A DNA stretch of 64,000 bases from Ganoderma boninense (taxonomy: Eukaryota; Basidiomycota; Agaricomycetes; Polyporales; Polyporaceae), in the NCBI GenBank assembly GCA_002900995.3, contig PJEW03000014.1, positions 9,139 through 73,138 of the forward strand, written 5' to 3'. A model generated the notes under the pieces. It saw only the letters and a program-made list of their open reading frames with translations. It had not been told where the DNA came from and made no database searches. Of the stretch, positions 8,489 through 21,100 are shown piece after piece; the stretch's first letter is position 1; every line of letters begins with the position of its first letter. Made by a program: the position numbers and the translations under genes.

Positions 8489-11400
8489 TGTAGTAATAGT
8501 CGATTTTCTGTACTGAGTTCCGCGTTTGTATATGAAGTAAATCACAGTGGTCAGCACTTTCATATACCGGTACGGTTAATCGGCAAGCAGCGACATAAGG
8601 ACATAGTAGCAATGGTAGATAGTGGAGCTACTACTAAGTTTTTACATAGACGGTTCATAGAGAAGAACCAGGTTACGACGAGGAAGTTGGCAAGGCCAAT
8701 TCCTCTGTACAACATAGATGGTACTGAGAACCGTGATGGGACGATCATGGAAGTCGCCGTGTTGGATATGGCGATTGGAGACCACCAGGAGAAGGTGGTG
8801 TTTGTGGTGACAGACATAGGAGAAGAGGATGTGATCATTGGCCTGGACTGGCTGCGCGAACACAACCCTGAAGTAGATTTGGGAACGTGGCTCGCTGCGC
8901 CTATCGAGATGTCCAGAGGCATGTCCAGCTCATCGGAAGGCATCCAAACCTGTTGAGACCAAAGCGCGTGATACGGAGGTACGGCTTACGGCGCGCAATG
9001 GTTCTCGGCGGGGGCGGAAGGCAAAGATGATGGGTAGGATATGCATGGCCGTAATGGTCGAGGAGGAGGAGGAAGATAGGCCTCCACCACCAGGTTTTCT
9101 GCCAGAATGGGATGGCACTGAGGAGTCTCTTCTCAATGCACTGGAAGATGGACGACGACTTCAAGGTACCCCTAAGATCTTTGTGTCAGCGAGCTACACG
9201 TACTCTCAACAGCTCGCTGAACAAGAGTACCAGAAGAAGGAAGTCCGTCCTGTCGAAGAGATTGTACCTCCCCAGTACCATGAGTATCTGCGTGTGTTCT
9301 CGAAAGAGGCGTCTGAATGTCTACCTGAGCACGGACCCTATGACCATGCTATAGAACTCGTACCAGATGCTAGGATGTTCCATTCCAAGGTGTACCCCCT
9401 GTCTCCCAGCGAGCAGGTCGAGCTTGACAAGTTCCTTAGTGAGAACTTGGCCAAAGGTTATATTCAAGAGTCGAAGTCACCGATGTCATCACCATTCTTC
9501 TTCGTTAAAAAGAAGGACAGCAGCCTACGTCCTGTACAGGACTACCGGCGATTGAACGACATCACCATTAAGAACCGATACCCACTACCGTTGGTGTCAG
9601 ACTTGATGGATCGACTCAAGAGGGCCAAGTACTTTACCAAGCTTGACATCCGTTGGGGGTACAACAATGTGCGGATTAAGACCGGTAATGAATGGAAGGC
9701 TGCCTTTGTTACCAATTGCGGACTGTTCGAACCGAACGTGATGTACTTCGGACTGGCTAACTCGCCCAGTACATTCTCTGCGCTCATGAACGACATCTTC
9801 AAGGACCTCATCATACTCGGCAAAATCACTATCTACCTCGACGACATCCTCATATTCACCAACAACATCGAGGAACACCGCACATTGGTGCGTGAGGTCC
9901 TGAAGCATCTGGCGGAGCACGACCTGTTCTGCAAGCCAGAGAAGTGCGAATTCGAACAGCCGAAGGTTGAGTACCTAGGTGTGCTCGTCTCGGAGAACCG
10001 TGTAGAGATGGACCCAGTGAAGGTCAGGGGTATTGCAGAATGGCCTGTCCCTCAGAACGCCTCAGATGTACGGAAGTTCCGCGGTTTCGCGAATTTCTAC
10101 AGGCGGTTCATTAAGGACTTCAGCGCAGTATGCAAACGCCTTGACCGTCTCACGGGTAATGCTCCCTGGCAATGGGGTGCCGAAGAGCAGTCAGCATTCG
10201 ATGAGCTCAAACGTCATTTTACTGAAAGCCCTGTCCTGAGCATGTATGACCAAGACCGCAAAACCCGCATTGAAGTTGATGCATCCGGGTATGCTACCGG
10301 TGCGGTTCTGTCTCAGGAGGGAGAGGACGGCAAATGGCACCCTGTGGCTTTCCACTCCGAGTCAATGAGCGATGCGGAACGCAACTACGAGATCTATGAC
10401 AAGGAGATGCTCGCCATCATCCGTGCCCTGCAGGCCTGGCGCCACTACCTCGAGGGTCTTCCCAGTGTGTTCGAGATCCAGTCGGACCACAAGAACCTCG
10501 AGTACTGGAAGGCCGCACAAAACCTCACACGCAGGCAGGCACGTTGGGCTCTCTATCTGTCGCGGTTCGACTTTGTCATTGCACACAAGCCAGGCACCTC
10601 CAACAGTAGGGCAGATGCGCTGTCGCGCAGGCCTGATCACCAGAAGGATGACGCCAATGACAACCTGAACCGAGTCATGTTGCAACCCGATTGCTTCCGA
10701 GTACTGGCAGCCAAGAGAGGGCACATGTCAGTGGTACCAGAGAAGGCACTGCTCCGCCGCATTCGAGAATGTGGGGAGCGTGAGCAGGAGGTCGCGGAGG
10801 CACTCAGCAAGCTCGATAAGCTAGGGCCAGCACGTCTACAGAATGATTTGGTGGACTGGAACACAGAACAAGGCCTGCTGCTCTACCGCGGCCGAGTTTA
10901 TGTCCCCAAAGACGACGCGCTCCGAGCAGAGATAGTGCGCATTCACCACGACCTCCTGCCTGCTGGACACCCTGGCCAGGCAAAGACGGTGGAGTTGGTT
11001 ACACGGAACTACTGGTGGCCGGGCATGGCAAAGTTCATTAAGGATTACATTGAGACCTGCGACACTTGTCGCTGTGGCAAGACTTCACATGCGAAGCCAC
11101 ACGGTCCCCTTCAACCCAACGAGATCCCGGACGGCCCAGGCCAAGTAGTTACCTGTGACTTCATCACTGGACTGCCGGAGGTGGACGGATACAACACGCT
11201 CCAGCTTATTGCTGATCGGCATGGAAAGATGATTCACCTTATTCCATGCACCGAGGAGATCGACACGGAAGGGACTGCAGACAACTTCATTAGAGAATGG
11301 TTCCATCTACATGGACTCCCGCGAAAGATCATCTCTGATCGGGGGCCCCAGTTCTCTAGCAAGCTCTTCCATGCAATCCTTAAAGGCCTCGACATAGAAA

Positions 11401-12227
11401 GCGCATTGTCCACAGCCTACCACCCGCAGACGGATGGGCAGTCAGAGCGATGGAACCAGGAGATAGAGGCATACCTGCGGATGTACTGCTCAAGGCGCCG
11501 CGACGATTGGGTCAAGTGGCTACCAACAGCAGAGTACTGCTTTAACTCGTGCGTACATTCATCCACAGGGTACTCGCCGTTTTACCTCATGTACGGCTAT
11601 GAACCTCAGTTCCACGTTCCGATGCTATCCACCACAGTGCCTATGGCGGATGAACGAAGAGAGGAGTTGCGGCAGGCAAGGGAGGATGCGACCTCAGCCT
11701 TAACCCTGGCAGCAGAGCGGATGAAGGAGTACTACGATCGCTATGTCTCTGCTGCTCCAGAGTTCAAGGAGGGTCAGAAGGTGTGGCTCGACACGAGGAA
11801 CTTCCGTGTCCCAGGAGTCTCTCGGAAGCTGGTGGACCGGTACGCTGGCCCGTACCCTGTCAAGCGCAAGGTGGGCAACTTGGCTTACAAGCTCAAGCTC
11901 CCCAAAGACATGGGGCTCCACCCGGTGTTCCATGTGACACTCCTACACCCACACAAAGAAAGCCAACTTCCCGGTCGGCATCCCCCTGAACCTGCAGCTC
12001 TTGAAGTGGAAGGAGAGGAAGAGTACGAAGTAGAGGAAGTGTTAGAGTCGCGTCGGTATGGGCGGTGGAAGAAACTGCAGTATCTTGTTCACTGGAAGGG
12101 CTGGGGCCCTGAACACGATAGCTGGGAAGACATGTCGGATCTAGCAAATGCGCCAAAAGTGCTGCAAAAGTTTCATTCGACACATCCTGACGCTCCTGGC
12201 CCTCTCAACAAGAAGACTCGATCGTGA
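8450..12227 (+). pseudogene. Pol polyprotein, element A left copy (one-base frameshift)
   Basis: Pol of a chromovirus, read in the -1 frame of gag. Protease starts upstream of the internal ATG at 8612 (HIPVRLIG, then the catalytic VDSGAT). RT has YLDD, RNase H has DASGYATGA, and integrase has an HHCC finger followed by D,D,E in CDFITG, ISDRGPQF and GQSERW. A chromodomain sits near the C-terminus (LQYLVHWKGWG). Relative to the right copy there is one extra T in the run at 8878-8880, which throws the frame off after protease. The downstream frame is open again from 9027 to the stop. The lesion would remove RT, RNase H and integrase from the gag-pol product. Confidence 0.9.
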
Positions 12228-12240
12228 GGACACGATCCTT

Positions 12241-12253
12241 ATGAGGGGGGTAT
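12241..12253 (+). other. Polypurine tract, element A left copy
   Basis: ATGAGGGGGGTAT directly precedes the 3' LTR, the position and composition expected for the plus-strand DNA primer. Confidence 0.75.
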
Positions 12254-12712
12254 TGTCATGAACGGCACGCTCGGCGCCTACCCGGCGTCTCTCTTTCCCT
12301 TTTTGGACTGTTTGCCTCCCGCGTCGTCCCTATTGTCCTCCGTTGTTTAGCAAACCTGTCCCTTGTTCTCGCAGTACAATAACTCCTGTCACCCATTGTT
12401 CCCGTCGTCATTGTACTACATACCATTGTTCTTCCACTAGTTCCCGTGTCCATAGTTACCTATTGTCCCCGGTTCCCATTGTCCGTTACATGTATATAAG
12501 GCCTGTACTTTGCTACCTGGAGACCTCAGTTTCGACCTCTTGTCTCCAGGTAAGCCTCGCTGTATTCTCGCTTGTTAGTTACTCACTCAATACATCTTGT
12601 CTCCAGCCTGACTGTCGAGCCCTGCTCCGCTCTCGCTGCACAAGTGCTCGTCGACGCCCTTGCTCGTCTCGTAAGCCTCCTCCCTGATCTTACTCGACAG
12701 CCAGTCGTAACA
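12254..12712 (+). repeat. Element A 3' LTR (left copy)
   Basis: A 459-bp LTR with the same ends, TATA box and hairpin as the 5' LTR. It is followed by CTCCC (12713-12717), the 3' copy of the 5-bp target duplication. Confidence 0.95.
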
Positions 12713-12844
12713 CTCCCCTACGCTGCTGGCTATGCTGAGGACCCCACGCCCAGCCGCCACAGATCCTACGGCACCCCGCTTGACCACGACATTGCTGCGC
12801 TCCGTGAGGAGTACAACATCAACTCAGATTCAGCGAGTACATGA
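12713..12844 (+). pseudogene. Cysteine-cluster gene, 3' end (left arm)
   Basis: After the target-site copy CTCCC an open frame continues to TGA at 12842-12844, ending in a charged, Ser-rich tail. In the right arm the same frame lies just past the same target site. It joins in phase with LPIDTVDELDK-type sequence on the other side of the insertion, showing that element A landed inside the gene. Confidence 0.6.
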
Positions 12845-13179
12845 GCCCATTTGTGCCGGCTCCGTCGACTCGGTGGGAGGTCCGTGAGGCCGAGGAGTAG
12901 GTTCCTTGACTCGGCGCAGGTACTTGTCTTCTCTTTTTGTCAGTTCGAGTATCATATCGTAATGTAGTCCTCCACCTTGTCTTTCTCGCTAAATGTCACT
13001 GAAATTGTGGCTGTCCCCAGCCAGTGTGACATAAGAGAATAGGTAGAGAATGATGATCGGAATTGAAAGGTGATGTAACGTAGAAAAACAAGGAATAAAC
13101 TAAATAAATAAAACATACTGTACAGGCAGACTGCCCCCACGTGCGCTGGCGCTAGGCAGCAATGTGTGCGACCACCAAA
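12845..13179. other. No gene seen; intergenic between two elements
   Basis: Short frames only. The stretch lies between the cysteine-cluster gene and the C-terminus of a gypsy integrase on the other strand, so it may include the 3' LTR of that element. I could not define LTR ends. Mirrored at 17248-17582. Confidence 0.4.
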
Positions 13180-13343
13180 TCACAGCACATCATCAAGCAG
13201 CTCCGTGCCCTCTCCTGCCTTATCCGACTGCTCGAGCTCTCTGACCCGCCTGGAGTCAGCATCAAGAAGTGCATCAGGGACCGCAATAGTGTCAGATCTG
13301 GCGTGATAGGGGATGACACGGAATGCAGCAACTGGGCGGTCAT
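13180..13343 (-). pseudogene. Gypsy element D integrase C-terminus (left arm fragment)
   Basis: Reverse-strand copy of the last about 55 codons of the integrase at 16198-17247, including VAAFRVIPYHAR. It is cut at 13343, where KDZ sequence starts on the other strand. This is the inner boundary of the inverted repeat. Confidence 0.75.
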
Positions 13344-15889
13344 GATCCCACTGGCGTCATAGGCACCAAGCCTGGCAAACTTGCCCTGCGCTGTCCGGCA
13401 TGCCCCTAGCCAGGTATCAATCTACCACCTGCTTGGGACAAGGTCGCAGACGATTTGAAGTAAGTGGAGGTGGCCACTCCTATGTAATAGTTTACTCACT
13501 GATGGCCACAGGTTTTTATACACAGTCTCAGTCACGATTGATGCATGCTTCCAGCTTAAACGCCGAGACGTCTCAAGCGAGGAGAGGGATCTGATTCTGG
13601 GCAGCGGATGGGGATATTTCGTTGAAGATACAGGCTACAAGGAAGTTTTGGCCCAGTATGGAGACTAGGAAGATGTATGTGCACATGTTTTTTTTTCCTC
13701 CTGAACGACTACGTTAACAAAAATATAGATATCGAATTGCAACGGCCTCTCGGCCATTGACCATACAAACACAAAGTATTCGAAGGGGTACGCTGCGACT
13801 GGAGTTGGAGCGGTGATATGCGCCCAGCATGAGTTCTGGCTGCCGTGTGGTATTGGCGACCTACAAAAGGGAGAGAGGTGTGTGCCATTTCCATCACGTT
13901 TGTCTTCGTATTGACCATGTGTGTTCCTGAATAGATATGTAAACATGGACTATATATTCACATCTGCAATGTTGGCATACCTCGTCCTCAAGAAACTCGT
14001 CAGCTATGACATCGCGTGCCAGTGGTGGAAAGGCTTGGTCGAGTGCCTTGCTGATTTCCCTCCACGACTCCAGATACCGCTGCCGGAGGGCCCCATTGCC
14101 TACGTCATTCCTAAGCTCCATTACACCAGCCATAAGCAAGAAGAGCACTCCCCCTTCTCCCTGAACTATTGGCTGGGCTGCGCGTGGTTACACAGGGAGG
14201 ACATTGAGCGCCGATGGTGGTGGATCCAACCTGTCACCAGTAGTACAAGGATGATGGGCCCGGGTTCACGCCAAGGCATTTTAGAGGACCAGCTGAGCTA
14301 CTCTAATTGGCGGAAAACCATTGAGATTCGTACGTACATGCTGTTCTATGGAACCTGTAGAGGCTAACTATCTACTTAATCTTGACAGCGTTGACCCTTT
14401 GCAAGTGCCTGGCCACTGCCCTCAAAACCCACATGGAGCAGCAACTGCTCTTCGAGGAGCTCACGGCATCCCTGTGGCCCAAAAATGTGGCTGCCTGGGA
14501 GGCGGTGGTGACGGCATGGGAGAAGGACCCATTCAACTTGGACGACCCGTACGTCGTCGTCTCGCAGGGTAAGACTCAAGCTTTCATTTGACTGGCCGCG
14601 CTGACCTCAGGGCAGGAATGACGGAGGCGGAAACTGCCCGTGCGCTCTCGCAGGAGGAGCAGCAAGCAAGTGCAGCCCCCGGGTTTGTTGCCGTCCATGA
14701 AGTCAGCGCGCTCGACTTCGTTACAATGGGTCTGGATCTTGAAGAGCAGCAGTAAGTAAATACCACCATTGTGAGCCGTCCGCTGTTAACTTGCAGTTTC
14801 AGAATGCGATTGCAAGCGGACGCAAAGGATGCTGGCCTAGGCAAAACTGCGGAACTTTTCAAACGCCGTACCTCTTTCTGGCGGAAGGTGCAGAAGTTCC
14901 GGGAGGTACAGAAGACTCACATGCCCAGCGCGGCCACTATCATCAACGCTGACGACAACTGTCACACGGACATCGAGCACATCGAGAATGTCCACCTTGC
15001 ACTGCCTTCTGAAATCGCCCCATCACATCGCGACACCACCTGCGCCCCCAGAATCCAGGAAATGGAAGCCAGACTCCGCAAAGCGCAGTGTCGGGACGTG
15101 CTCCAAGACATTCACAACAAGCTGCACACCATCAACCACCTTTATCGATACAAGAAGATGAACGTTCAACACCAGGGTCTGAACACCCGCATCCGGAGTG
15201 ACATCTCGAGTCAGGACAAGCGCAAGCTTCGCGCCATGCAGAAGTACCACCGCGCGCACCAGGCGAAACTCTCCTTGTTAGGACATGGGGCATGGGAGCT
15301 TGAGCTGCGCGTGCTGAATAACAGCAATATTCATGCGCTGGAGGACGACGACCCTAACTCTATTGCACCTCAAAAGAAGCACAAGCAGCCTCCAAACAAG
15401 GTCAGGCCTGCGGAGGGGAGGCGGACCCTCTCCTGGATATGGTGCACCTCTGACATGGAGGGTGCGGCTAGATTGGTGGACTCCCTCCAGGTGGAGTGGC
15501 TCAAAGCCCACGCGCGCATCATGCACTGGCGAGAGGAGGTCTGTCTCCTTCCGGAAGAGATGCGCAGGGTCCTTGCTATGTACCAGCAACATAAAGCTGC
15601 TTGGCGCGCTCGCGCATATGGCCATGCAAGTGTGGACCCCACTCTGCGCGAAGGCCTGATCGTGTATGCGTACAAGCAATTAGCCATATACCGCGCGATG
15701 CGAAGCACATTCCGGGTGACCTGCCTACCCACTGCGCTGGCGGCCAGCGGTGGAACAGGTAAAGAATGGGTGGACCAAAGAGACCCAGTGGTGGCTGCAG
15801 AGACAGAAGAGGATGAGGTACTGGCTAATGATCCCGCCACATTGTATGAGCTTGATGGGGAGGACCTAGAGCCCCCAATGTATGCTTAG
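13344..15889 (+). pseudogene. KDZ-type transposase, 5'-truncated
   Basis: Kyakuja-Dileera-Zisupton DNA transposase, the class expanded in mushrooms. Reading in spliced order gives: KPGKLALRCPACP; a segment with the first catalytic Asp (DACFQLKRR); GSGWGYFVED; a DHTNTKYSKGYAATG block; SYDIACQW with the second Asp; an LHREDIERRWW stretch with the acidic third residue; then MGPGSR and NWRK. The long helical C-terminus ends in a TAG at 15887-15889. At least six GT-AG introns can be read, for example at about 13466-13512, 13671-13727, 13877-13934 and 14337-14388. In-frame TAGs lie near 13407 and 13665, and everything N-terminal to the CPACP module is missing at the repeat boundary. A dead copy. 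Confidence 0.85.
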
Positions 15890-15919
15890 TTTATATGTAA
15901 CCTGTTGTCTATGTGAACG

Positions 15920-17247
15920 CGCCCCTTGAGATTGCGGAATCCAACCTGGGTGCACATTTGTGCGTACGGGCGTGCAGGCTACACCAACCTGTCCGAAATA
16001 GGAAACCATACGAGGAGGAGTACGGCGCAGTTGATCGCGCGGGCTCGGAAAAGTGCTGCTAGCAACGGAGAGCGTGCCGAGCTGCTTTAGGAAGGCTGCC
16101 GAGGAGCCGTCTGGAGCCCAAATATGCGCGCAGGAGCACCGGAGAAAGCCCTGGAGTGTTGTAATATATCAGAAACCCGCCCGTAAAGTGATGTAAAATG
16201 CCCCTGGGTAATAGCCTAAACATGATATATCATTACTACAGCAGATGGTGGACTGTGGCGTATCCAGCAGCACCTAAATTCCACGTCCATGTCGACACTG
16301 CCTCAATGCCAGGCAAATACAAGTATCTTGCACATGCTCGCTGCGCTACAACATCTTGGCCAGAAGCCCGTGCATTGACGGCGGAGATGGCAAAGACGCT
16401 TGGCGAGTTCATGTACCAAGACCTCCTGTCCTGATGGGGCACACTCAGTAAACTGATATCGGACAACGGCAAGCCATGGGTTGCCGCACTGGAGTATTTG
16501 GCAACCAAGTATCACGTCAATCACATCTGCATCTTGGGCTACAATTCTAGGGCCAATGGCGTCATCGAGAGCCCACACCATCCGACGCACGATGCGCTGT
16601 ACAAGGTGATGGAAGGCGATGCCATGGCGTGGCAGACCAAGCTTCACTCTGTACTGTGGGCCGACCGTGCCTCTGTCCACTGTCGCATGGGCTGCTTGCC
16701 ATACTTTGCCATCACGGGCATGCATCTGATCCTACCCCTTGACATCGTAGAAGCAACATACTTGGTTCCACCGCCGGACACTATGCTCAGTACAGCTGAC
16801 CTCATCGCTCAGTGAGCGAACGCGTTGCAGAAGTGCAAGGATCAAGTTGCCTCACTTCATTCACCAGTCTACGCGCAGTGCGTAGCAGACATCCTAGAAG
16901 AGCAGTATCGCGCCACCATCCACAACTTCAATTTTGCCAAGGGGCGCCTAGTCCTACTGCGCAACATGACGATTGAGAAGTCCCTCAACCACAAGATGTG
17001 CCCGTGTTACTTGGGGCCATATGTGGTCCTTGCATGGAATCACGGGGGAGCGTATGTCCTTGCCAAATTAGATGGTGTGGTATTTGACCGCCCAGTTGCT
17101 GCATTCCGTGTCATCCCCTATCACGCCAGATCTGACACTATTGCGGTCCCTGATGCACTTCTTGATGCTGACTCCAGGCGGGTCAGAGAGCTCAAGCAGT
17201 CGGATAAGGCAGGAGAGGGCACGGAGCTGCTTGATGATGTGCTGTGA
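15920..17247 (+). pseudogene. Gypsy element D integrase region
   Basis: The integrase core of a Ty3/gypsy element distinct from A. The first Asp is in FHVHVDTASMP, the second in LISDNGK, and the Glu in NGVIESPH. The C-terminal domain contains YLGPYVVL and VAAFRVIPYHAR. TGA codons at 16432-16434 and 16813-16815 interrupt the frame; in relatives these positions look like Arg, so CGA-to-TGA is the likely change. Sequence at 15930-16190 is decayed and unassigned. The C-terminal part belongs to the right arm of the inverted repeat. A deleted copy of 15820-16833 lies inverted at 29614-30171. Confidence 0.8.
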
Positions 17248-17582
17248 TTTGGTGGTCGCACACATTGCTGCCTAGCGCCAGCGCACGTGGGGGCAGTCTG
17301 CCTGTACAGTATGTTTTATTTATTTAGTTTATTCCTTGTTTTTCTACGTTACATCACCTTTCAATTCCGATCATCATTCTCTACCTATTCTCTTATGTCA
17401 CACTGGCTGGGGACAGCCACAATTTCAGTGACATTTAGCGAGAAAGACAAGGTGGAGGACTACATTACGATATGATACTCGAACTGACAAAAAGAGAAGA
17501 CAAGTACCTGCGCCGAGTCAAGGAACCTACTCCTCGGCCTCACGGACCTCCCACCGAGTCGACAGAGCTGGCACAAATGGGC
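17248..17582. other. No gene seen (mirror of 12845-13179)
   Basis: Non-coding stretch between the gypsy D integrase stop and the stop codon of the cysteine-cluster gene. A GTGGGGGCAG run at about 17287 could be the element D polypurine tract, but no LTR pair was found. Confidence 0.4.
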
Positions 17583-17714
17583 TCATGTACTCGCTGAATC
17601 TGAGTCGATGTTGTACTCCTCACGGAGCGCAGCAATGTCGTGGTCAAGCGGGGTGCCGTAGGATCTGTGGCGGCTGGGCGTGGGGTCCTCAGCATAGCCA
17701 GCAGCGTAGGGGAG
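17583..17714 (-). pseudogene. Cysteine-cluster gene, 3' end (right arm)
   Basis: Mirror of 12713-12844: about 42 codons ending in TGA (17583-17585). GGGAG at 17710-17714 is one copy of the 5-bp target duplication flanking element A. Confidence 0.6.
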
Positions 17715-18173
17715 TGTTACGACTGGCTGTCGAGTAAGATCAGGGAGGAGGCTTACGAGACGAGCAAGGGCGTCGACGAGCACTTGTGCAGCGAGAGCGG
17801 AGCAGGGCTCGACAGTCAGGCTGGAGACAAGATGTATTGAGTGAGTAACTAACAAGCGAGAATACAGCGAGGCTTACCTGGAGACAAGAGGTCGAAACTG
17901 AGGTCTCCAGGTAGCAAAGTACAGGCCTTATATACATGTAACGGACAATGGGAACCGGGGACAATAGGTAACTATGGACACGGGAACTAGTGGAAGAACA
18001 ATGGTATGTAGTACAATGACGACGGGAACAATGGGTGACAGGAGTTATTGTACTGCGAGAACAAGGGACAGGTTTGCTAAACAACGGAGGACAATAGGGA
18101 CGACGCGGGAGGCAAACAGTCCAAAAAGGGAAAGAGAGACGCCGGGTAGGCGCCGAGCGTGCCGTTCATGACA
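17715..18173 (-). repeat. Element A 3' LTR (right copy)
   Basis: 459 bp with the same ends as the other LTRs. The polypurine tract lies at 18174-18186 (reverse strand). Confidence 0.95.
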
Positions 18174-18199
18174 ATACCCCCCTCATAAGGATCGTGTCC

Positions 18200-21100
18200 T
18201 CACGATCGAGTCTTCTTGTTGAGAGGGCCAGGAGCGTCAGGATGTGTCGAATGAAACTTTTGCAGCACTTTTGGCGCATTTGCTAGATCCGACACGTCTT
18301 CCCAGCTATCGTGTTCAGGGCCCCAGCCCTTCCAGTGAACAAGATACTGCAGTTTCTTCCACCGCCCATACCGACGCGACTCTAACACTTCCTCTACTTC
18401 GTACTCTTCCTCTCCTTCCACTTCAAGAGCTGCAGGTTCAGGGGGATGCCGACCGGGAAGTTGGCTTTCTTTGTGTGGGTGTAGGAGTGTCACATGGAAC
18501 ACCGGGTGGAGCCCCATGTCTTTGGGGAGCTTGAGCTTGTAAGCCAAGTTGCCCACCTTGCGCTTGACAGGGTACGGGCCAGCGTACCGGTCCACCAGCT
18601 TCCGAGAGACTCCTGGGACACGGAAGTTCCTCGTGTCGAGCCACACCTTCTGACCCTCCTTGAACTCTGGAGCAGCAGAGACATAGCGATCGTAGTACTC
18701 CTTCATCCGCTCTGCTGCCAGGGTTAAGGCTGAGGTCGCATCCTCCCTTGCCTGCCGCAACTCCTCTCTTCGTTCATCCGCTGTAGGCACTGTGGTGGAT
18801 AGCATCGGAACGTGGAACTGAGGTTCATAGCCGTACATGAGGTAAAACGGCGAGTACCCTGTGGATGAATGTACGCACGAGTTAAAGCAGTACTCTGCTG
18901 TTGGTAGCCACTTGACCCAATCGTCGCAGCGCCTTGAGCAGTACATCCGCAGGTATGCCTCTATCTCCTGGTTCCATCGCTCCGACTGCCCATCCGTCTG
19001 CGGGTGGTAGGCTGTGGACAATGCGCTTTCTATGTCGAGGCCTTTAAGGATTGCACGGAAGAGCTTGCTAGAGAACTGGGGCCCCCGATCAGAGATGATC
19101 TTTCGCGGGAGTCCATGTAGATGGAACCATTCTCTAATGAAGTTGTCTGCAGTCCCTTCCGTGTCGATCTCCTCGGTGCATGGAATAAGGTGAATCATCT
19201 TTCCATGCCGATCAGCAATAAGCTGGAGCGTGTTGTATCCGTCCACCTCCGGCAGTCCAGTGATGAAGTCACAGGTAACTACTTGGCCTGGGCCGTCCGG
19301 GATCTCGTTGGGTTGAAGGGGACCGTGTGGCTTCGCATGTGAAGTCTTGCCACAGCGACAAGTGTCGCAGGTCTCAATGTAATCCTTAATGAACTTTGCC
19401 ATGCCCGGCCACCAGTAGTTCCATGTAACCAACTCCACCGTCTTTGCCTGGCCAGGGTGTCCAGCAGGCAGGAGGTCGTGGTGAATGCGCACTATCTCTG
19501 CTCGGAGCGCGTCGTCTTTGGGGATATAAACTCGGCCGCGGTAGAGCAGCAGGCCTTGTTCTGTGTTCCAGTCCACCAAATCATTCTGTAGACGTGCTGG
19601 CCCTAGCTTATCGAGCTTGCTGAGTGCCTCCGCGACCTCCTGCTCACGCTCCCCACATTCTCGAATGCGGCGGAGCAGTGCCTTCTCTGGTACCACTGAC
19701 ATGTGCCCTCTCTTGGCTGCCAGTACTCGGAAGCAATCGGGTTGCAACATGACTCGGTTCAGGTTGTCATTGGCGTCATCCTTCTGGTGATCAGGCCTGC
19801 GCGACAGCGCATCTGCCCTACTGTTGGAGGTGCCTGGCTTGTGTGCAATGACAAAGTCGAACCGCGACAGATAGAGAGCCCAACGTGCCTGCCTGCGTGT
19901 GAGGTTTTGTGCGGCCTTCCAGTACTCGAGGTTCTTGTGGTCCGACTGGATCTCGAACACACTGGGAAGACCCTCAAGGTAGTGGCGCCAGGCCTGCAGG
20001 GCACGGATGATGGCGAGCATCTCCTTGTCATAGATCTCGTAGTTGCGTTCCGCATCGCTCATTGACTCGGAGTGGAAAGCCACAGGGTGCCATTTGCCGT
20101 CCTCCCCCTCCTGAGACAGAACCGCACCGGTAGCATACCCAGATGCATCGACTTCAATGCGGGTTTTGCGGTCTTGGTCATACATGCTCAGGACAGGGCT
20201 TTCAGTGAAATGATGTTTGAGCTCATCGAATGCTGACTGCTCTTCGGCACCCCATTGCCAGGGAGCATTACCCGTGAGACGGTCAAGGCGTTTGCATACT
20301 GCGCTGAAGTCCTTAATGAACCGCCTGTAGAAATTCGCGAAACCGCGGAACTTCCGTACATCTGAGGCGTTCTGAGGGACAGGCCATTCTGCAATACCCC
20401 TGACCTTCACTGGGTCCATCTCTACACGGTTCTCCGAGACGAGCACACCTAGGTACTCAACCTTCGGCTGTTCGAATTCGCACTTCTCTGGCTTGCAGAA
20501 CAGGTCGTGCTCCGCCAGATGCTTCAGGACCTCACGCACCAATGTGCGGTGTTCCTCGATGTCGTTGGTGAATATGAGGATGTCGTCGAGGTAGATAGTG
20601 ATTTTGCCGAGTATGATGAGGTCCTTGAAGATGTCGTTCATGAGCGCAGAGAATGTACTGGGCAAGTTAGCCAGTCCAAAGTACATCACGTTCGGTTCGA
20701 ACAGTCCGCGATTGGTAACAAAGGCAGCCTTCCATTCATTACCGGTCTTAATCCGCACATTGTTGTACCCCCAACGGATGTCAAGCTTGGTAAAGTACTT
20801 GGCCCTCTTGAGTCGATCCATCAAGTCTGACACCAACGGTAGTGGGTATCGGTTCTTAATGGTGATGTCGTTCAATCGCCGGTAGTCCTGTACAGGACGT
20901 AGGCTGCTGTCCTTCTTTTTAACGAAGAAGAATGGTGATGACATCGGTGACTTCGACTCTTGAATATAACCTTTGGCCAAGTTCTCACTAAGGAACTTGT
21001 CAAGCTCGACCTGCTCGCTGGGAGACAGGGGGTACACCTTGGAATGGAACATCCTAGCATCTGGTACGAGTTCTATAGCGTGGTCATAGGGTCCGTGCTC

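Larger units (their letters stand above)
6190..12712 (+). mobile_element. Ty3/gypsy chromovirus, element A (left copy)
   Basis: Full-length LTR retrotransposon: LTR 6190-6650, self-complementary primer site 6653-6663, gag, protease-RT-RNase H-integrase-chromodomain pol, polypurine tract 12241-12253, LTR 12254-12712. LTRs begin TGTCATG and end GTAACA. The 3' flank CTCCC matches the target duplication of the mirror copy. The 5' flank does not, because adjoining DNA is deleted in this arm. Pol is broken by a one-base insertion, so this copy is probably non-autonomous. Chromodomain and self-priming place it with the Tf1/sushi-like chromoviruses (inference). Confidence 0.95.
1405..13343 (+). repeat. 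Left arm of 28-kb inverted repeat
   Basis: Everything here recurs in reverse orientation at 17085-29613. Mirrored positions add up to a nearly constant sum (about 30979-31018 in the outer part, 30427-30445 in the inner part), with steps only at indels. The arm holds hairpin repeat X, an AT-rich section, a cysteine-cluster gene, a full gypsy element and a gypsy integrase remnant. It differs from the right arm by a 545-bp deletion at 6189/6190, a one-base insertion in pol near 8878-8880, and a divergent patch in the gag leader region. The inner end abuts KDZ transposase sequence at 13343/13344. Confidence 0.95.

Noticed and set aside
15278..15679. Reverse-strand ORF over the KDZ C-terminus
   Set aside because: Shadow of the transposase frame, which shows family motifs; the reverse frame shows none.
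13344..15889. TET/JBP gene linked to the KDZ transposon
   Set aside because: Such linkage is known in mushrooms, but no dioxygenase motifs were found around this remnant.
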